This document shows, piece after piece, positions 38,487-46,200 of a DNA stretch of 64,000 nucleotides (positions are counted from its first letter, which is position 1; every line of letters starts with the position of its first letter). Source of the stretch: Polaribacter sp. HaHaR_3_91 (GTDB lineage: Bacteria > Bacteroidota > Bacteroidia > Flavobacteriales > Flavobacteriaceae); contig NZ_CP058986.1 of assembly GCF_019278525.1 (NCBI RefSeq), positions 3,797,001 through 3,861,000 on the forward strand, given 5' to 3'. The notes under the pieces are model-generated. The model did no database searches. It worked only from the letters and a program-made list of their open reading frames with translations, and had not been told where the DNA came from. The position numbers and the translations under genes were made by a program.

Positions 38487-38503
38487 TTAAAACAACTCAA
38501 CTT

Positions 38504-39046
38504 ATGAAAAAAGTCTTTTTATTGGCTTGTATTATGGTATTTGCATCTTGCATTGGCCAACAAAAAGTAACTGAAACTCAAAAAGTAACTGCAGAAAAAA
38601 ATCAAAGCGGGGATTTGATTGGAGTGGCTAACAAAGCCTCTTTTCAACAAATCCCCTATAGTTCTTGGTTTAATCAGAAATTAGAGAGTTATACTCCAGA
38701 CCCAGCAACAATTACCGCTCTTAAAAAGGAGTTAAAAGGTATTACAATTAAAGGTTTTATGGGTACTTGGTGTGGAGATAGCAAAAGAGAAACTCCACAT
38801 TTATACAAAATTTTAGAACAAACTGATTTTAACTTAAATAATTTTGAGCTTATTACTGTTGACGTCAGTAAAAAAACTCCTGATAATTTACAAGAAGGCT
38901 TTGACATAAAAAGAGTACCAACTTTTATCTTTTATAGAGATGGAAAAGAAATTGGTCGATATGTAGAATATGCCCGTGAATCCTTAGAGAAAGACATGCT
39001 AAAAATTGTTTCTGGAGAGGCTTATAAACATTCTTACGACAATTAA
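38504..39046 (+). CDS. Thioredoxin-like lipoprotein
   Basis: 180 residues. The lipobox is VFASC (C16). The thioredoxin-fold domain (about 75-175) has the active site WCGDS (W89-C90), which leaves a single cysteine, so it cannot cycle as a normal CxxC disulfide reductase. The cis-proline lies in KRVPTFIFYRDG. It sits in the periplasm or outer membrane. It shares a transcript with gpmI and overlaps the next gene by 1 base. Confidence 0.85.
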   Translation: MKKVFLLACIMVFASCIGQQKVTETQKVTAEKNQSGDLIGVANKASFQQIPYSSWFNQKLESYTPDPATITALKKELKGITIKGFMGTWCGDSKRETPHLYKILEQTDFNLNNFELITVDVSKKTPDNLQEGFDIKRVPTFIFYRDGKEIGRYVEYARESLEKDMLKIVSGEAYKHSYDN

Positions 39047-39447
39047 TGATACCTAATAACCCGCTAATTATTGCCGTAGATTTTGATGGTACCATTGTAG
39101 AAGATGCCTATCCAAAAATAGGTGAAGAAATAATTTTTGCTTTCGATACCTTAAAAAGATTACAATCTCAAGGGCATCGATTAATTCTGTGGACTTATAG
39201 ACACGGAAAAAGACTAGATGAAGCAGTTGCTTTCTGCAAAGAAAACAACATTGAATTTTATGCAGTAAACAAAAATTTTCCTGAAGAGGAATTCGGTAAA
39301 AAACACAGTCGTAAAATACATGCAGATTTATTTATAGACGACAGAAATGTAGGTGGCTTTTTAGGTTGGACAGAAATACACAAAGCTATTTTTAATTACG
39401 AGCCACCTAAAAAAAAGAAAAAAGGGTTTTTCTCTTTTTTCAAATAG
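39046..39447 (+). CDS. HAD-like phosphatase (BT0820 type)
   Basis: 133 residues. The HAD motif I is VDFDGT (D12, D14), motif II lies in LILWTYR (T50) and motif III is IDDRNVG. The small size without a cap domain resembles BT0820-type hydrolases of Bacteroidota. It starts in the stop codon of the lipoprotein gene (TAATG), so it is translationally coupled. The lysine-rich tail KKKKKGFFSFFK is unexplained. Substrate unknown. Confidence 0.87.
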   Translation: MIPNNPLIIAVDFDGTIVEDAYPKIGEEIIFAFDTLKRLQSQGHRLILWTYRHGKRLDEAVAFCKENNIEFYAVNKNFPEEEFGKKHSRKIHADLFIDDRNVGGFLGWTEIHKAIFNYEPPKKKKKGFFSFFK

Positions 39448-39479
39448 ACAAACCTTACTTCATTCTACCTAAATTATAG

Positions 39480-39487
39480 TAACTTTG
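39480..39487 (+). promoter_or_regulatory. -10 box of map
   Basis: TAACTTTG matches the consensus exactly. Transcription would start near 39494, so the TTG at 39485 cannot be the map start; the ATG at 39506 fits. Confidence 0.6.
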
Positions 39488-39505
39488 CCATTCAATTTTT
39501 TTAAC

Positions 39506-40309
39506 ATGATTAAGATAAAAACAAGAGAAGAGATAGAGTTGATGAGAGAAAGCGCCCTAATCGTTTCTAAAACGTTAGGTATGCTTGCTAAAGAAGTAAA
39601 ACCAGGAGTTTCTACTTTGTATTTAGATAAACTTGCCGAAGATTTTATTAGATCTGAAGGTGCTGTACCTGGTTTCTTAGGGTTATACGATTTCCCAAAC
39701 TCACTTTGTATGAGTCCAAATAACCAAGTTGTACACGGTATTCCAAATAAAAACCCATTAGTAGAAGGCGATATTATTTCTATAGATTGTGGTGCATATA
39801 AAAATGGTTTTCACGGAGATCACGCCTACACTTTTGCTGTTGGAGAGATTGAACCAGCAACTAGAAAATTACTAGATGTAACTAGAGCTAGTTTATACGT
39901 TGGTATCAAAGAATTTAAAGCTGGAAATAGAGTTGGTGATGTTGGTTATGCTATTCAGAAATTTTCTGAAGACCATGGTTATGGTGTTGTAAGAGAATTG
40001 GTTGGTCATGGATTAGGAAGAGATATGCACGAAGATCCAGAAATGCCAAACTACGGAAAAAGAGGTCGTGGTAAAAAGTTTGTAGAAGGTATGGTAGTTG
40101 CCATAGAACCAATGACAAACTTAGGAACTCACAAAATTAAACAACATTCTGACGGTTGGACAATTACTACTTTAGACAACAAACCTTCTGCCCATTTTGA
40201 GCATGATGTTGCTATTGTAAACGGTAAACCAGAATTACTTTCTACTTTTAAATATGTACATGATGCATTGGGGATTGTTACCGATGAGGAGGATGCATTC
40301 AGACAGTAA
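39506..40309 (+). CDS. map: Type I methionine aminopeptidase
   Basis: 267 residues from the ATG at 39506. The five metal ligands are D94, D105, H168, E201 and E232, with H78 at the active site (VVHGIP). It removes N-terminal methionine from new proteins. The start is supported by the promoter box at 39480. A GxxExxY cassette lies immediately after it. Confidence 0.97.
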   Translation: MIKIKTREEIELMRESALIVSKTLGMLAKEVKPGVSTLYLDKLAEDFIRSEGAVPGFLGLYDFPNSLCMSPNNQVVHGIPNKNPLVEGDIISIDCGAYKNGFHGDHAYTFAVGEIEPATRKLLDVTRASLYVGIKEFKAGNRVGDVGYAIQKFSEDHGYGVVRELVGHGLGRDMHEDPEMPNYGKRGRGKKFVEGMVVAIEPMTNLGTHKIKQHSDGWTITTLDNKPSAHFEHDVAIVNGKPELLSTFKYVHDALGIVTDEEDAFRQ

Positions 40310-40312
40310 AAA

Positions 40313-40782
40313 GGACACTAATTTCACTAATTGTCACTAAAAAATAAACTTTATAATTTCACTAAAAAAATTGAAATCAGAACTTCTACATAAACAGGAA
40401 TCATATAACATTATTGGTTCCTGCATGGAAGTTCATAAAGAGTTAGGAAAAGGTTTTAGTGAAATTATTTATGGTGATGCTTTAGAAATTGAATTTAAAA
40501 GACGTGGAATTTTATATGAAAGGGAAGTAAAATTTCAAATATTATATAAAGGAGAAAAATTGTCTCATTATTATTTTGCTGATTTTGTTATCGATAATAA
40601 AATAATACTTGAAATTAAAGCAATTGAATGTTTAACAAACAGCCATATAAAACAAACTCTAAATTATTTAGCTGCATCAAAAATAAAACTAGGCTTATTA
40701 GTTAATTTTGGTGAAGATAGTTTAACCTACAAAAGAGTAATTTTATAACTCTCATTTTGTGTAATCCGTGTAATTCGTGTCT
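40313..40782. repeat. Inverted-repeat cassette carrying the GxxExxY gene
   Basis: The left arm at 40313-40340 reads GGACACTAATTTCACTAATT then GTCACTAA, and a shorter piece AATTTCACTAA follows at about 40355-40365. The right arm at about 40758-40782 is the inverted, imperfect copy: on the minus strand it reads AGACACGAATTACACGGATT then ACACA. About 21 of 27 positions match. The GTG start of the methyltransferase (40777) lies in the right arm. Confidence 0.65.
40371..40748 (+). CDS. GxxExxY family protein (PD-(D/E)XK-like)
   Basis: 125 residues with the naming motif G28-F-S-E31-I-I-Y34 and a PD-(D/E)XK-type core: D71 in FADFVIDN, E81-I-K83, then HIKQTLNYL. This suggests a nuclease or nucleic-acid-binding fold, but activity is not established for the family. 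The start is a TTG; no ATG lies closer to the motif. The gene lies between inverted repeat arms about 30 bases upstream and 10 bases downstream. Its placement between map and a methyltransferase, neither related in function, suggests it was inserted. Confidence 0.85.
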   Translation: MKSELLHKQESYNIIGSCMEVHKELGKGFSEIIYGDALEIEFKRRGILYEREVKFQILYKGEKLSHYYFADFVIDNKIILEIKAIECLTNSHIKQTLNYLAASKIKLGLLVNFGEDSLTYKRVIL

Positions 40783-41547
40783 ATTTTTAAATCCATTCTA
40801 AATACCATCCCAAGACCTTGGTTAATAAAAGCTAGTTATCTAGTAAGACCAATTATTGCTTTTTCTTTAAAGGGCGATACATTTACAGATCCAATAGACG
40901 GCAAGAGTTTTAGAAAATTTTTACCTTACGGATATGGCAAACAACGAGAAAATGCACTTTCTCCTTCTACCCTATCTTTGGAAAGACATCGTTTAATGTG
41001 GTTATTTTTAAGAGATGAAACTCCTTTTTTTACATCAACAGAAAAACTTAAAACTTTACACATTGCTCCAGAACAATGTTTTTTAGACATTTTTAGAAAA
41101 CAAAAAAACTTAGACTATATTACTTCAGATTTAGAATCTCCAATTGCAGATGTAAAAGCCGATATCTGCGACTTGCCTTTTGATGACAACTCTTTTGATG
41201 TTATTTTCTGTAATCATGTGTTAGAACATATTACAGACGATACTAAAGCGATGCAAGAGCTGTTTAGAGTGCTTAAAAAAGGCGGATTTGGTGTTTTTCA
41301 AATTCCGCAAGATTTATCTAGAGAAAAGACGTTTGAAGACGATACAATTACAGACAAAAAAAAGCGTGCAGAGATTTTTGGACAATATGATCACGTAAGA
41401 GTGTACGGTAGAGATTATTTCGATAAACTACGTTCTATCGGCTTTAAGGTGGATGAAGTAGATTATACAAAAAAAATCGGTCCAGAGAAACTAGAACGAT
41501 TTTGTTTAATGAAACATGAAATTCTTCCTGTCTGTTATAAGGATTAG
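40777..41547 (+). CDS. Class I SAM-dependent methyltransferase
   Basis: 256 residues. A Rossmann methyltransferase domain contains LHIAPEQCFLDIF, the acidic motif SDLESP, VIFCNHVLEHI (motif IV) and a post-motif LKKGGFGVFQIP. The substrate is unknown. The start is a GTG at 40777, which lies inside the right arm of the repeat around the GxxExxY gene. A hydrophobic N-terminal segment (residues 13-30) is weak. It converges on the next gene with a 4-base overlap. Confidence 0.88.
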   Translation: MSIFKSILNTIPRPWLIKASYLVRPIIAFSLKGDTFTDPIDGKSFRKFLPYGYGKQRENALSPSTLSLERHRLMWLFLRDETPFFTSTEKLKTLHIAPEQCFLDIFRKQKNLDYITSDLESPIADVKADICDLPFDDNSFDVIFCNHVLEHITDDTKAMQELFRVLKKGGFGVFQIPQDLSREKTFEDDTITDKKKRAEIFGQYDHVRVYGRDYFDKLRSIGFKVDEVDYTKKIGPEKLERFCLMKHEILPVCYKD

Positions 41548-42863
41548 TTCTTTTTATGTTTTCCTAAAAACACACTTAATTTTTCTAATTCTTGATCACC
41601 CAATACAATTACATTATTTTTTACAATTTGATATGTCCCCGACGCTAATTTAACTACTTTAGAGTCTCCTAAATATTTTTTAGACTCATCTTTAACTTCA
41701 CTTACCTTTGCTCCTTCTTCATTAATCCAAATAACCTCCCCTTTCTTAATTGCTTGAAATCTACCCTTATAATAAGCTCCTATATATTCAAATCCAGCAT
41801 CTGCACTTAATATTTTTTTAGTCGTAGCACTTAAAAAAGAGTGTACTTTGTAACTATCCTCAAAATATAATGAATACATTCCTCCACCTAAATGTCCTTC
41901 AAATAGATACCATTCTTTATTTATTTTAACCTCACCATCTTTATTATATCTATCAATTAGATCTTCCTTTTTTAGAGATTTCAATAATTCTGATTTATTG
42001 GTAATTCTAACCTGTTTTTTAACATTTAAGTCATAAACCAATGGCTCAAAAGAATTATCTGGATATGTTACCAATCGTCCATTTCCTCTTGGTAACATTA
42101 CCTGTCCATAATGTGTAGCTAAAGAATTAAATCTATTAACACTTGGTAAAATAAATCCCTTTTTGTTATTTGTGTTAAAGCAATAAATTTTATTGGGTTG
42201 CTCTTTTTTATTTTTTAATAAAATAAAACCTTCAGAAGATATGGCGTCTTTATAATCGGTGGCTGCTAATATAATTATACCTCTATCATCTATAATTCCA
42301 AAACTTCCATCCTTTTTAAAAAGAGCTAAATTGTTTGCATTAAAATTGTAAATACTATCTACCTTTATAAACAGAGATTCAGATTTTTGATTCCAAATAC
42401 TTTTTAGCGAATCTATTTTCTTAGATGCTTTCTCTTTTTTAATACGCTCTTCTTCCTCCCTCTTTAACTTAGTTTCTAAAGCTTCTATAGTTTCCTGAAT
42501 TAAAATAAGACTTTCTAAATTTTTTGTATACCCTTCGGTAGTATTATCTTGTTCTAAAACAAAGTATCGTCTACTATAAATTTCCGAGTTTTTTAGAAAT
42601 GCTATTTTTTCTATATCAGTAGTTTGAAATTGATAATTTTCAAAATAAATCGAGGAAGCTAAAGTTGCTAAATTTTTGTCTGAAATTGAATCAAGATACT
42701 TCAATGCTTTTTCAAAATGCACTAATGCTTCTTTGTAATTCACATTGTTTTCTACCGCTTCTTTTGCTCTCTTTAAATACACATTAGCAATGTCTGTGTT
42801 AGACTGAGCATTTGTAAATGTAAAAGAAATTATGCATAAAAGTGTTAGAAGTAATTTCATCAT
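41544..42863 (-). CDS. Exported TPR/WG-repeat-like protein
   Basis: 439 residues. A signal peptide (MKLLLTLLCIISFTFTNA) is followed by a helical TPR-like region (about 25-95), a charged coiled coil (about 118-160) and a beta-rich C-terminal half with WG-repeat-like motifs such as FKKDGSFGIIDDRGIIIL and IKKGEVIWINEEGAKV. It is probably periplasmic. No enzyme motif is seen. Its partner is unknown. It converges with the methyltransferase gene, overlapping by 4 bases. Confidence 0.72.
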   Translation of the reverse strand: MMKLLLTLLCIISFTFTNAQSNTDIANVYLKRAKEAVENNVNYKEALVHFEKALKYLDSISDKNLATLASSIYFENYQFQTTDIEKIAFLKNSEIYSRRYFVLEQDNTTEGYTKNLESLILIQETIEALETKLKREEEERIKKEKASKKIDSLKSIWNQKSESLFIKVDSIYNFNANNLALFKKDGSFGIIDDRGIIILAATDYKDAISSEGFILLKNKKEQPNKIYCFNTNNKKGFILPSVNRFNSLATHYGQVMLPRGNGRLVTYPDNSFEPLVYDLNVKKQVRITNKSELLKSLKKEDLIDRYNKDGEVKINKEWYLFEGHLGGGMYSLYFEDSYKVHSFLSATTKKILSADAGFEYIGAYYKGRFQAIKKGEVIWINEEGAKVSEVKDESKKYLGDSKVVKLASGTYQIVKNNVIVLGDQELEKLSVFLGKHKKN

Positions 42864-42932
42864 AGTAATACCTATTATTTATCTTTATTTATCTACAATG
42901 CAAGATAACAAAAACACAGCGTAAATAGTGAA

Positions 42933-43922
42933 CTACTTAAAGGCATTTGTTGTGTATTCTTCTAAATCTCCGTTCTCGTTATTAAATAATAGAATAGCAT
43001 CAATATTTTTATGAGTATCTAAAAACTCTTTCGCTTTCTCTAGTCCCATTGCCATAAAAGCAGTTGCATATGCATCTGTATCAGCACAGTCTAAATCAGC
43101 TATAACAGAAGCACTTAGTAAATTACTTTCTACGGCATACCCCGTTTTAGGATTTACTGTATGTACGTATTTGTGTCCGTCTTTTGTAATTCTAAATTTC
43201 CTATAATTACCAGAGGTAGCCATCGATTTATTAGACAAATTTATTTTTCGATATCCTTTAGTACTGTCCTTTTTTATAGGATTTACTAATTTTATAACCC
43301 AAGGATGCTTTTCTTTTTTTATCCCTTTAGCTCTAATTTCTCCTCCAATTTCAATTAAGTAATTCGAGATATTTTTACTATCTAAAAAACGAGCCACCAC
43401 GTCAATTCCGAACCCTTTAGCGATAGAGTTAAAATCTAAATAAATTTTAGGATCTTGTTTTCTAATTTTACCATCAACAAAAGTTACTTTATCTAAACCA
43501 ACATACTGCATTTGTTGCGTTACTTGATCTTCGTTTAAATTGACCCTTTCATTCTTTGGTCCAAAACCCCAAGCATTTACTAAATTCCCCACAGTTGGGT
43601 CAAAATAACCATTGGTTTCTGTATAAATTCTTTTCGATTTTTTAAAAACCTCTAAAAATAAATCATCAACAATAACAGTAGAATCTCCTTTATTAATTCT
43701 AGAAATATCTGAACTAGGAATATAGGTTGATAAGGATTTGTTCATTAAAAAAAACAGACTATCTAAAGAGGTTTGATAGTCCTTAGCACCATCTAAATAA
43801 ACAATCTTATAAGTGGTACCAAATACGCGCCCTGTTAAGGTATAGTCTTTTATTTTTTCTTTAGAACAAGAAAGAAACACTAGTAAAACGATAGTAACTA
43901 TAACTTTATTTTTTAGAATCAT
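42933..43922 (-). CDS. apbE: FAD:protein FMN transferase, ApbE family
   Basis: 329 residues. A lipoprotein signal ends at C19 (LVFLSC), placing it in the periplasm. The ApbE core has GTTYKI, the dimetal and flavin site in IEIGGEIRAKG and TSGNYRKF, and the C-terminal DTDAYATAFMAMG. ApbE attaches FMN to a threonine of electron-transfer proteins such as NqrC or RnfG. No such target is in this window. A good -10 box lies 19-26 bases upstream. Confidence 0.93.
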   Translation of the reverse strand: MILKNKVIVTIVLLVFLSCSKEKIKDYTLTGRVFGTTYKIVYLDGAKDYQTSLDSLFFLMNKSLSTYIPSSDISRINKGDSTVIVDDLFLEVFKKSKRIYTETNGYFDPTVGNLVNAWGFGPKNERVNLNEDQVTQQMQYVGLDKVTFVDGKIRKQDPKIYLDFNSIAKGFGIDVVARFLDSKNISNYLIEIGGEIRAKGIKKEKHPWVIKLVNPIKKDSTKGYRKINLSNKSMATSGNYRKFRITKDGHKYVHTVNPKTGYAVESNLLSASVIADLDCADTDAYATAFMAMGLEKAKEFLDTHKNIDAILLFNNENGDLEEYTTNAFK

Positions 43923-43940
43923 AAAATTTAAAATATTTTA

Positions 43941-43948
43941 CAAAAATA
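43941..43948 (-). promoter_or_regulatory. -10 box of apbE
   Basis: Minus-strand TATTTTTG matches TAnnTTTG exactly; the leader would be about 12 bases. Confidence 0.5.
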
Positions 43949-44004
43949 GAGCATAAAGTTTTCATAAAATATCATTTATAGTATTTTTTGTAACAACAAT
44001 TCGT

Positions 44005-44012
44005 TAAATTTG
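44005..44012 (+). promoter_or_regulatory. -10 box of OmpA lipoprotein gene
   Basis: TAAATTTG matches the consensus exactly, 26 bases before the ATG, with TTG at 43988-43990. Confidence 0.5.
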
Positions 44013-44037
44013 TTGACTTAATTAAATATTATTACCA

Positions 44038-44877
44038 ATGAAAAAAATATCAATCTTATTATTGACTGCAGTTATAGTTAGTTCTTGTGTTTCTAAAAAG
44101 AAGTTTGTTACTTTACAGGACGAACATGATCAAACTACAACAGAATTAGTAGATGTAAAAGCAACTTTACAGAAGTGTTTAATTGAAAGCGAAAAAGATG
44201 TAGCAACACTTACAGAGCAAATTAACTCTTTAAAAGAGGATAAAAAAGGTGCTTTAAAGCAAGTTGAAAACTTAACGGTTTTAACACAATCTTCTTCAGA
44301 TAATATTAAAAACGTTATTACACAGTTAAGTGAAAAAGATAAATTCATAAACGGTATTAGAGCAGCAATGACTCAAAAGGATTCATTAAACCTTGCAATT
44401 AAATACCACTTAACTAAAAACTTAACTGACGGAATTCAAGATGAAGACATACAGGTTAATGTAGAAAAGACTGTAGTATTTATCTCTATTTCAGACAAAT
44501 TATTATTTAAAAGCGGTAGTTATAATGTAACTGACAAAGCATACACTGTTTTAGAAAAAATATCTAAAGTAATTAAAGACCAACCAGAAATGGAAGTTAT
44601 GATTGAAGGTCATACAGATTCTACACCAATTAAGAGAACTGTTATTCAAGACAACTGGGATTTATCTGCTTTAAGAGCAACTTCTATAACAAGAATTTTA
44701 CAATATAAATTCGGAGTTAAACCAGGAAGATTAATTGCAGCTGGTAGAAGTCAATATGTTCCTTTAGTAGACAATAATACTGCTGCTAATAAAGCAATAA
44801 ACAGAAGAACAAAAATTATCATCATGCCTAAATTAGATCAATTCTTTGATTTGTTAGAGCAAGATGCTAATAAATAA
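44038..44877 (+). CDS. OmpA-family peptidoglycan-binding lipoprotein
   Basis: 279 residues. A lipobox (VSSC, C17) is followed by a coiled coil (about 22-105, rich in E, K, Q and L) and an OmpA domain (about 140-275) with the peptidoglycan-binding residues in EGHTDSTP, NWDLSALRATSITRIL and NRRTKIII. It anchors the outer membrane to the cell wall. No signal for a motor or secretion partner is seen. It has its own promoter (44005) and terminator (44898). Confidence 0.92.
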   Translation: MKKISILLLTAVIVSSCVSKKKFVTLQDEHDQTTTELVDVKATLQKCLIESEKDVATLTEQINSLKEDKKGALKQVENLTVLTQSSSDNIKNVITQLSEKDKFINGIRAAMTQKDSLNLAIKYHLTKNLTDGIQDEDIQVNVEKTVVFISISDKLLFKSGSYNVTDKAYTVLEKISKVIKDQPEMEVMIEGHTDSTPIKRTVIQDNWDLSALRATSITRILQYKFGVKPGRLIAAGRSQYVPLVDNNTAANKAINRRTKIIIMPKLDQFFDLLEQDANK

Positions 44878-44897
44878 TCTTTATTGAATAAAAATTT

Positions 44898-44923
44898 AAA
44901 ACCATCTGAAATTCAGATGGTTT
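44898..44923 (+). terminator. Terminator after OmpA gene
   Basis: Stem AACCATCTGAA/TTCAGATGGTT with a tight loop followed by TTTTTT. Confidence 0.8.
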
Positions 44924-44960
44924 TTTGTTTAGAAAATAGTCATACTTTAAAAATTTAAAA

Positions 44961-45680
44961 ATGGAAAATTTAAAAAACAAAAAAGCAATTATTACAGGTG
45001 GCGGAAGAGGTTTAGGAAAAGCAACCGCAATAGCCTTTGCAAAAGAAGGAATTGACGTAGCTATAACTGGTAGAACTGAAGCCGTTTTAAAAGAAACAGT
45101 TGCAGAACTAGAAGTATTTGGCATTAAAGCGATTTACGAAGTTTTTGATGTTGGTGTTTACGAAGAAGTTAAAACAGGAATCAAGAACATTGTAAACTCT
45201 TTAGGTACGGTTGATATTCTAGTAAACAATGCCGGAATAGCAGCTTTTGGTTCTTTAAACGACATGGAGGTTAGCAAATGGACCCAAATTATACAAACCA
45301 ATGTTATGGGTATGTATCATGTAACAAAAGAGGTTTTACCTTATTTAATTGATAAAAATGAGGGTGATATTTTTAATGTTGCTTCTACTGCAGGATTAAA
45401 CGGAAATGCAACTACATCTGCCTATTCTGCTTCTAAATTTGCGGTTATTGGTATGTCGGAATCTTTAATGAAAGAAGTACGTAAAAACAACATTAGAGTT
45501 TGTACGTTAACACCAAGTACAATTGCATCTGATATGTCTGTAGAATTAGGTATTGCAAACAAAGATTCTGAAGATTCTGTTTTACAACCAGAAGATTTTG
45601 CTGAGTTAATTGTAGCTGGATTAAAATTACCAAGAAGAGCCATGCTTAAAGGAGCTTCTTTATGGTCTACAAATCCATAA
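44961..45680 (+). CDS. Short-chain dehydrogenase/reductase (FabG-like)
   Basis: 239 residues with the SDR motif GGGRGLG (13-19), NNAG (89-92), and the catalytic S142, Y155 and K159 (YSASK). It is an NADP-dependent oxidoreductase, annotated as a 3-ketoacyl-ACP reductase type, but the true substrate is uncertain because there is no fatty-acid context. It is a single gene between two terminators. Confidence 0.9.
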   Translation: MENLKNKKAIITGGGRGLGKATAIAFAKEGIDVAITGRTEAVLKETVAELEVFGIKAIYEVFDVGVYEEVKTGIKNIVNSLGTVDILVNNAGIAAFGSLNDMEVSKWTQIIQTNVMGMYHVTKEVLPYLIDKNEGDIFNVASTAGLNGNATTSAYSASKFAVIGMSESLMKEVRKNNIRVCTLTPSTIASDMSVELGIANKDSEDSVLQPEDFAELIVAGLKLPRRAMLKGASLWSTNP

Positions 45681-45718
45681 ATAGACTTTTCTCACTATAA
45701 ACACAATAACAATATAAA

Positions 45719-45744
45719 AACCATCTCTTTTGAGGTGGTTTTTT
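45719..45744 (+). terminator. Terminator after SDR gene
   Basis: Stem AACCATCTC/GAGGTGGTT with a TTTT loop, one G-T pair, followed by TTTTT. Confidence 0.75.
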
Positions 45745-45834
45745 ATGTATAAGCAAATTTGACTTTCTCAAAAAAATCAGCTAACTTCTGATATAAAACA
45801 TTAAAACGTTCGATATCAATATAGTTAAACTAAC

Positions 45835-46200
45835 CTACTCCAAAATCTTAATAAAATCATCAAAAGCCTCATAATAAGGTTGGTCTTTAAAAATAGGACT
45901 TTCAACACTTTCTGCGTTGGCAATTCCTACGCCGGCAAACCAAACTTTGGCATTTTGTTTTTTAGCGTGATTTTTAAAAGTCTCCATCCAAATGGTATCA
46001 TATTCATTCGGATTTTGAATATTATTACTCGCCTTTACCAAGACAAAAATAGTAGGTTCTCCTTTTTTAAATAACACAAATTGGGGATGTCTTTTTAACT
46101 GACTGTTTATAGCCTGAAACTCATACCCCATTTTTGTAAGCTTCTTACCAACAATGTTCATTGCCAAATTATGCAATTCTTGTGCTGTTAAAATCTGCAT
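45835..46200 (-). CDS. Small conserved protein with possible PD-(D/E)XK-like fold
   Basis: 121 residues. Proteins of this type in Flavobacteriia are often given the misleading name Na(+)-translocating NADH-quinone reductase subunit F, but no ferredoxin, FAD or NAD motif is visible. The strand-helix pattern around RHPQFVLFKKGEPTIFVLVKAS resembles a degenerate restriction-endonuclease core with VK as last residues. This is inference. It overlaps the DEAD-box gene by 1 base and is co-transcribed with it. Confidence 0.65.
   Translation of the reverse strand: MQILTAQELHNLAMNIVGKKLTKMGYEFQAINSQLKRHPQFVLFKKGEPTIFVLVKASNNIQNPNEYDTIWMETFKNHAKKQNAKVWFAGVGIANAESVESPIFKDQPYYEAFDDFIKILE

Noticed and set aside
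45835..46200. NqrF subunit
   Set aside because: 121 residues without [2Fe-2S] cysteines, FAD or NAD motifs; the name would be an error.
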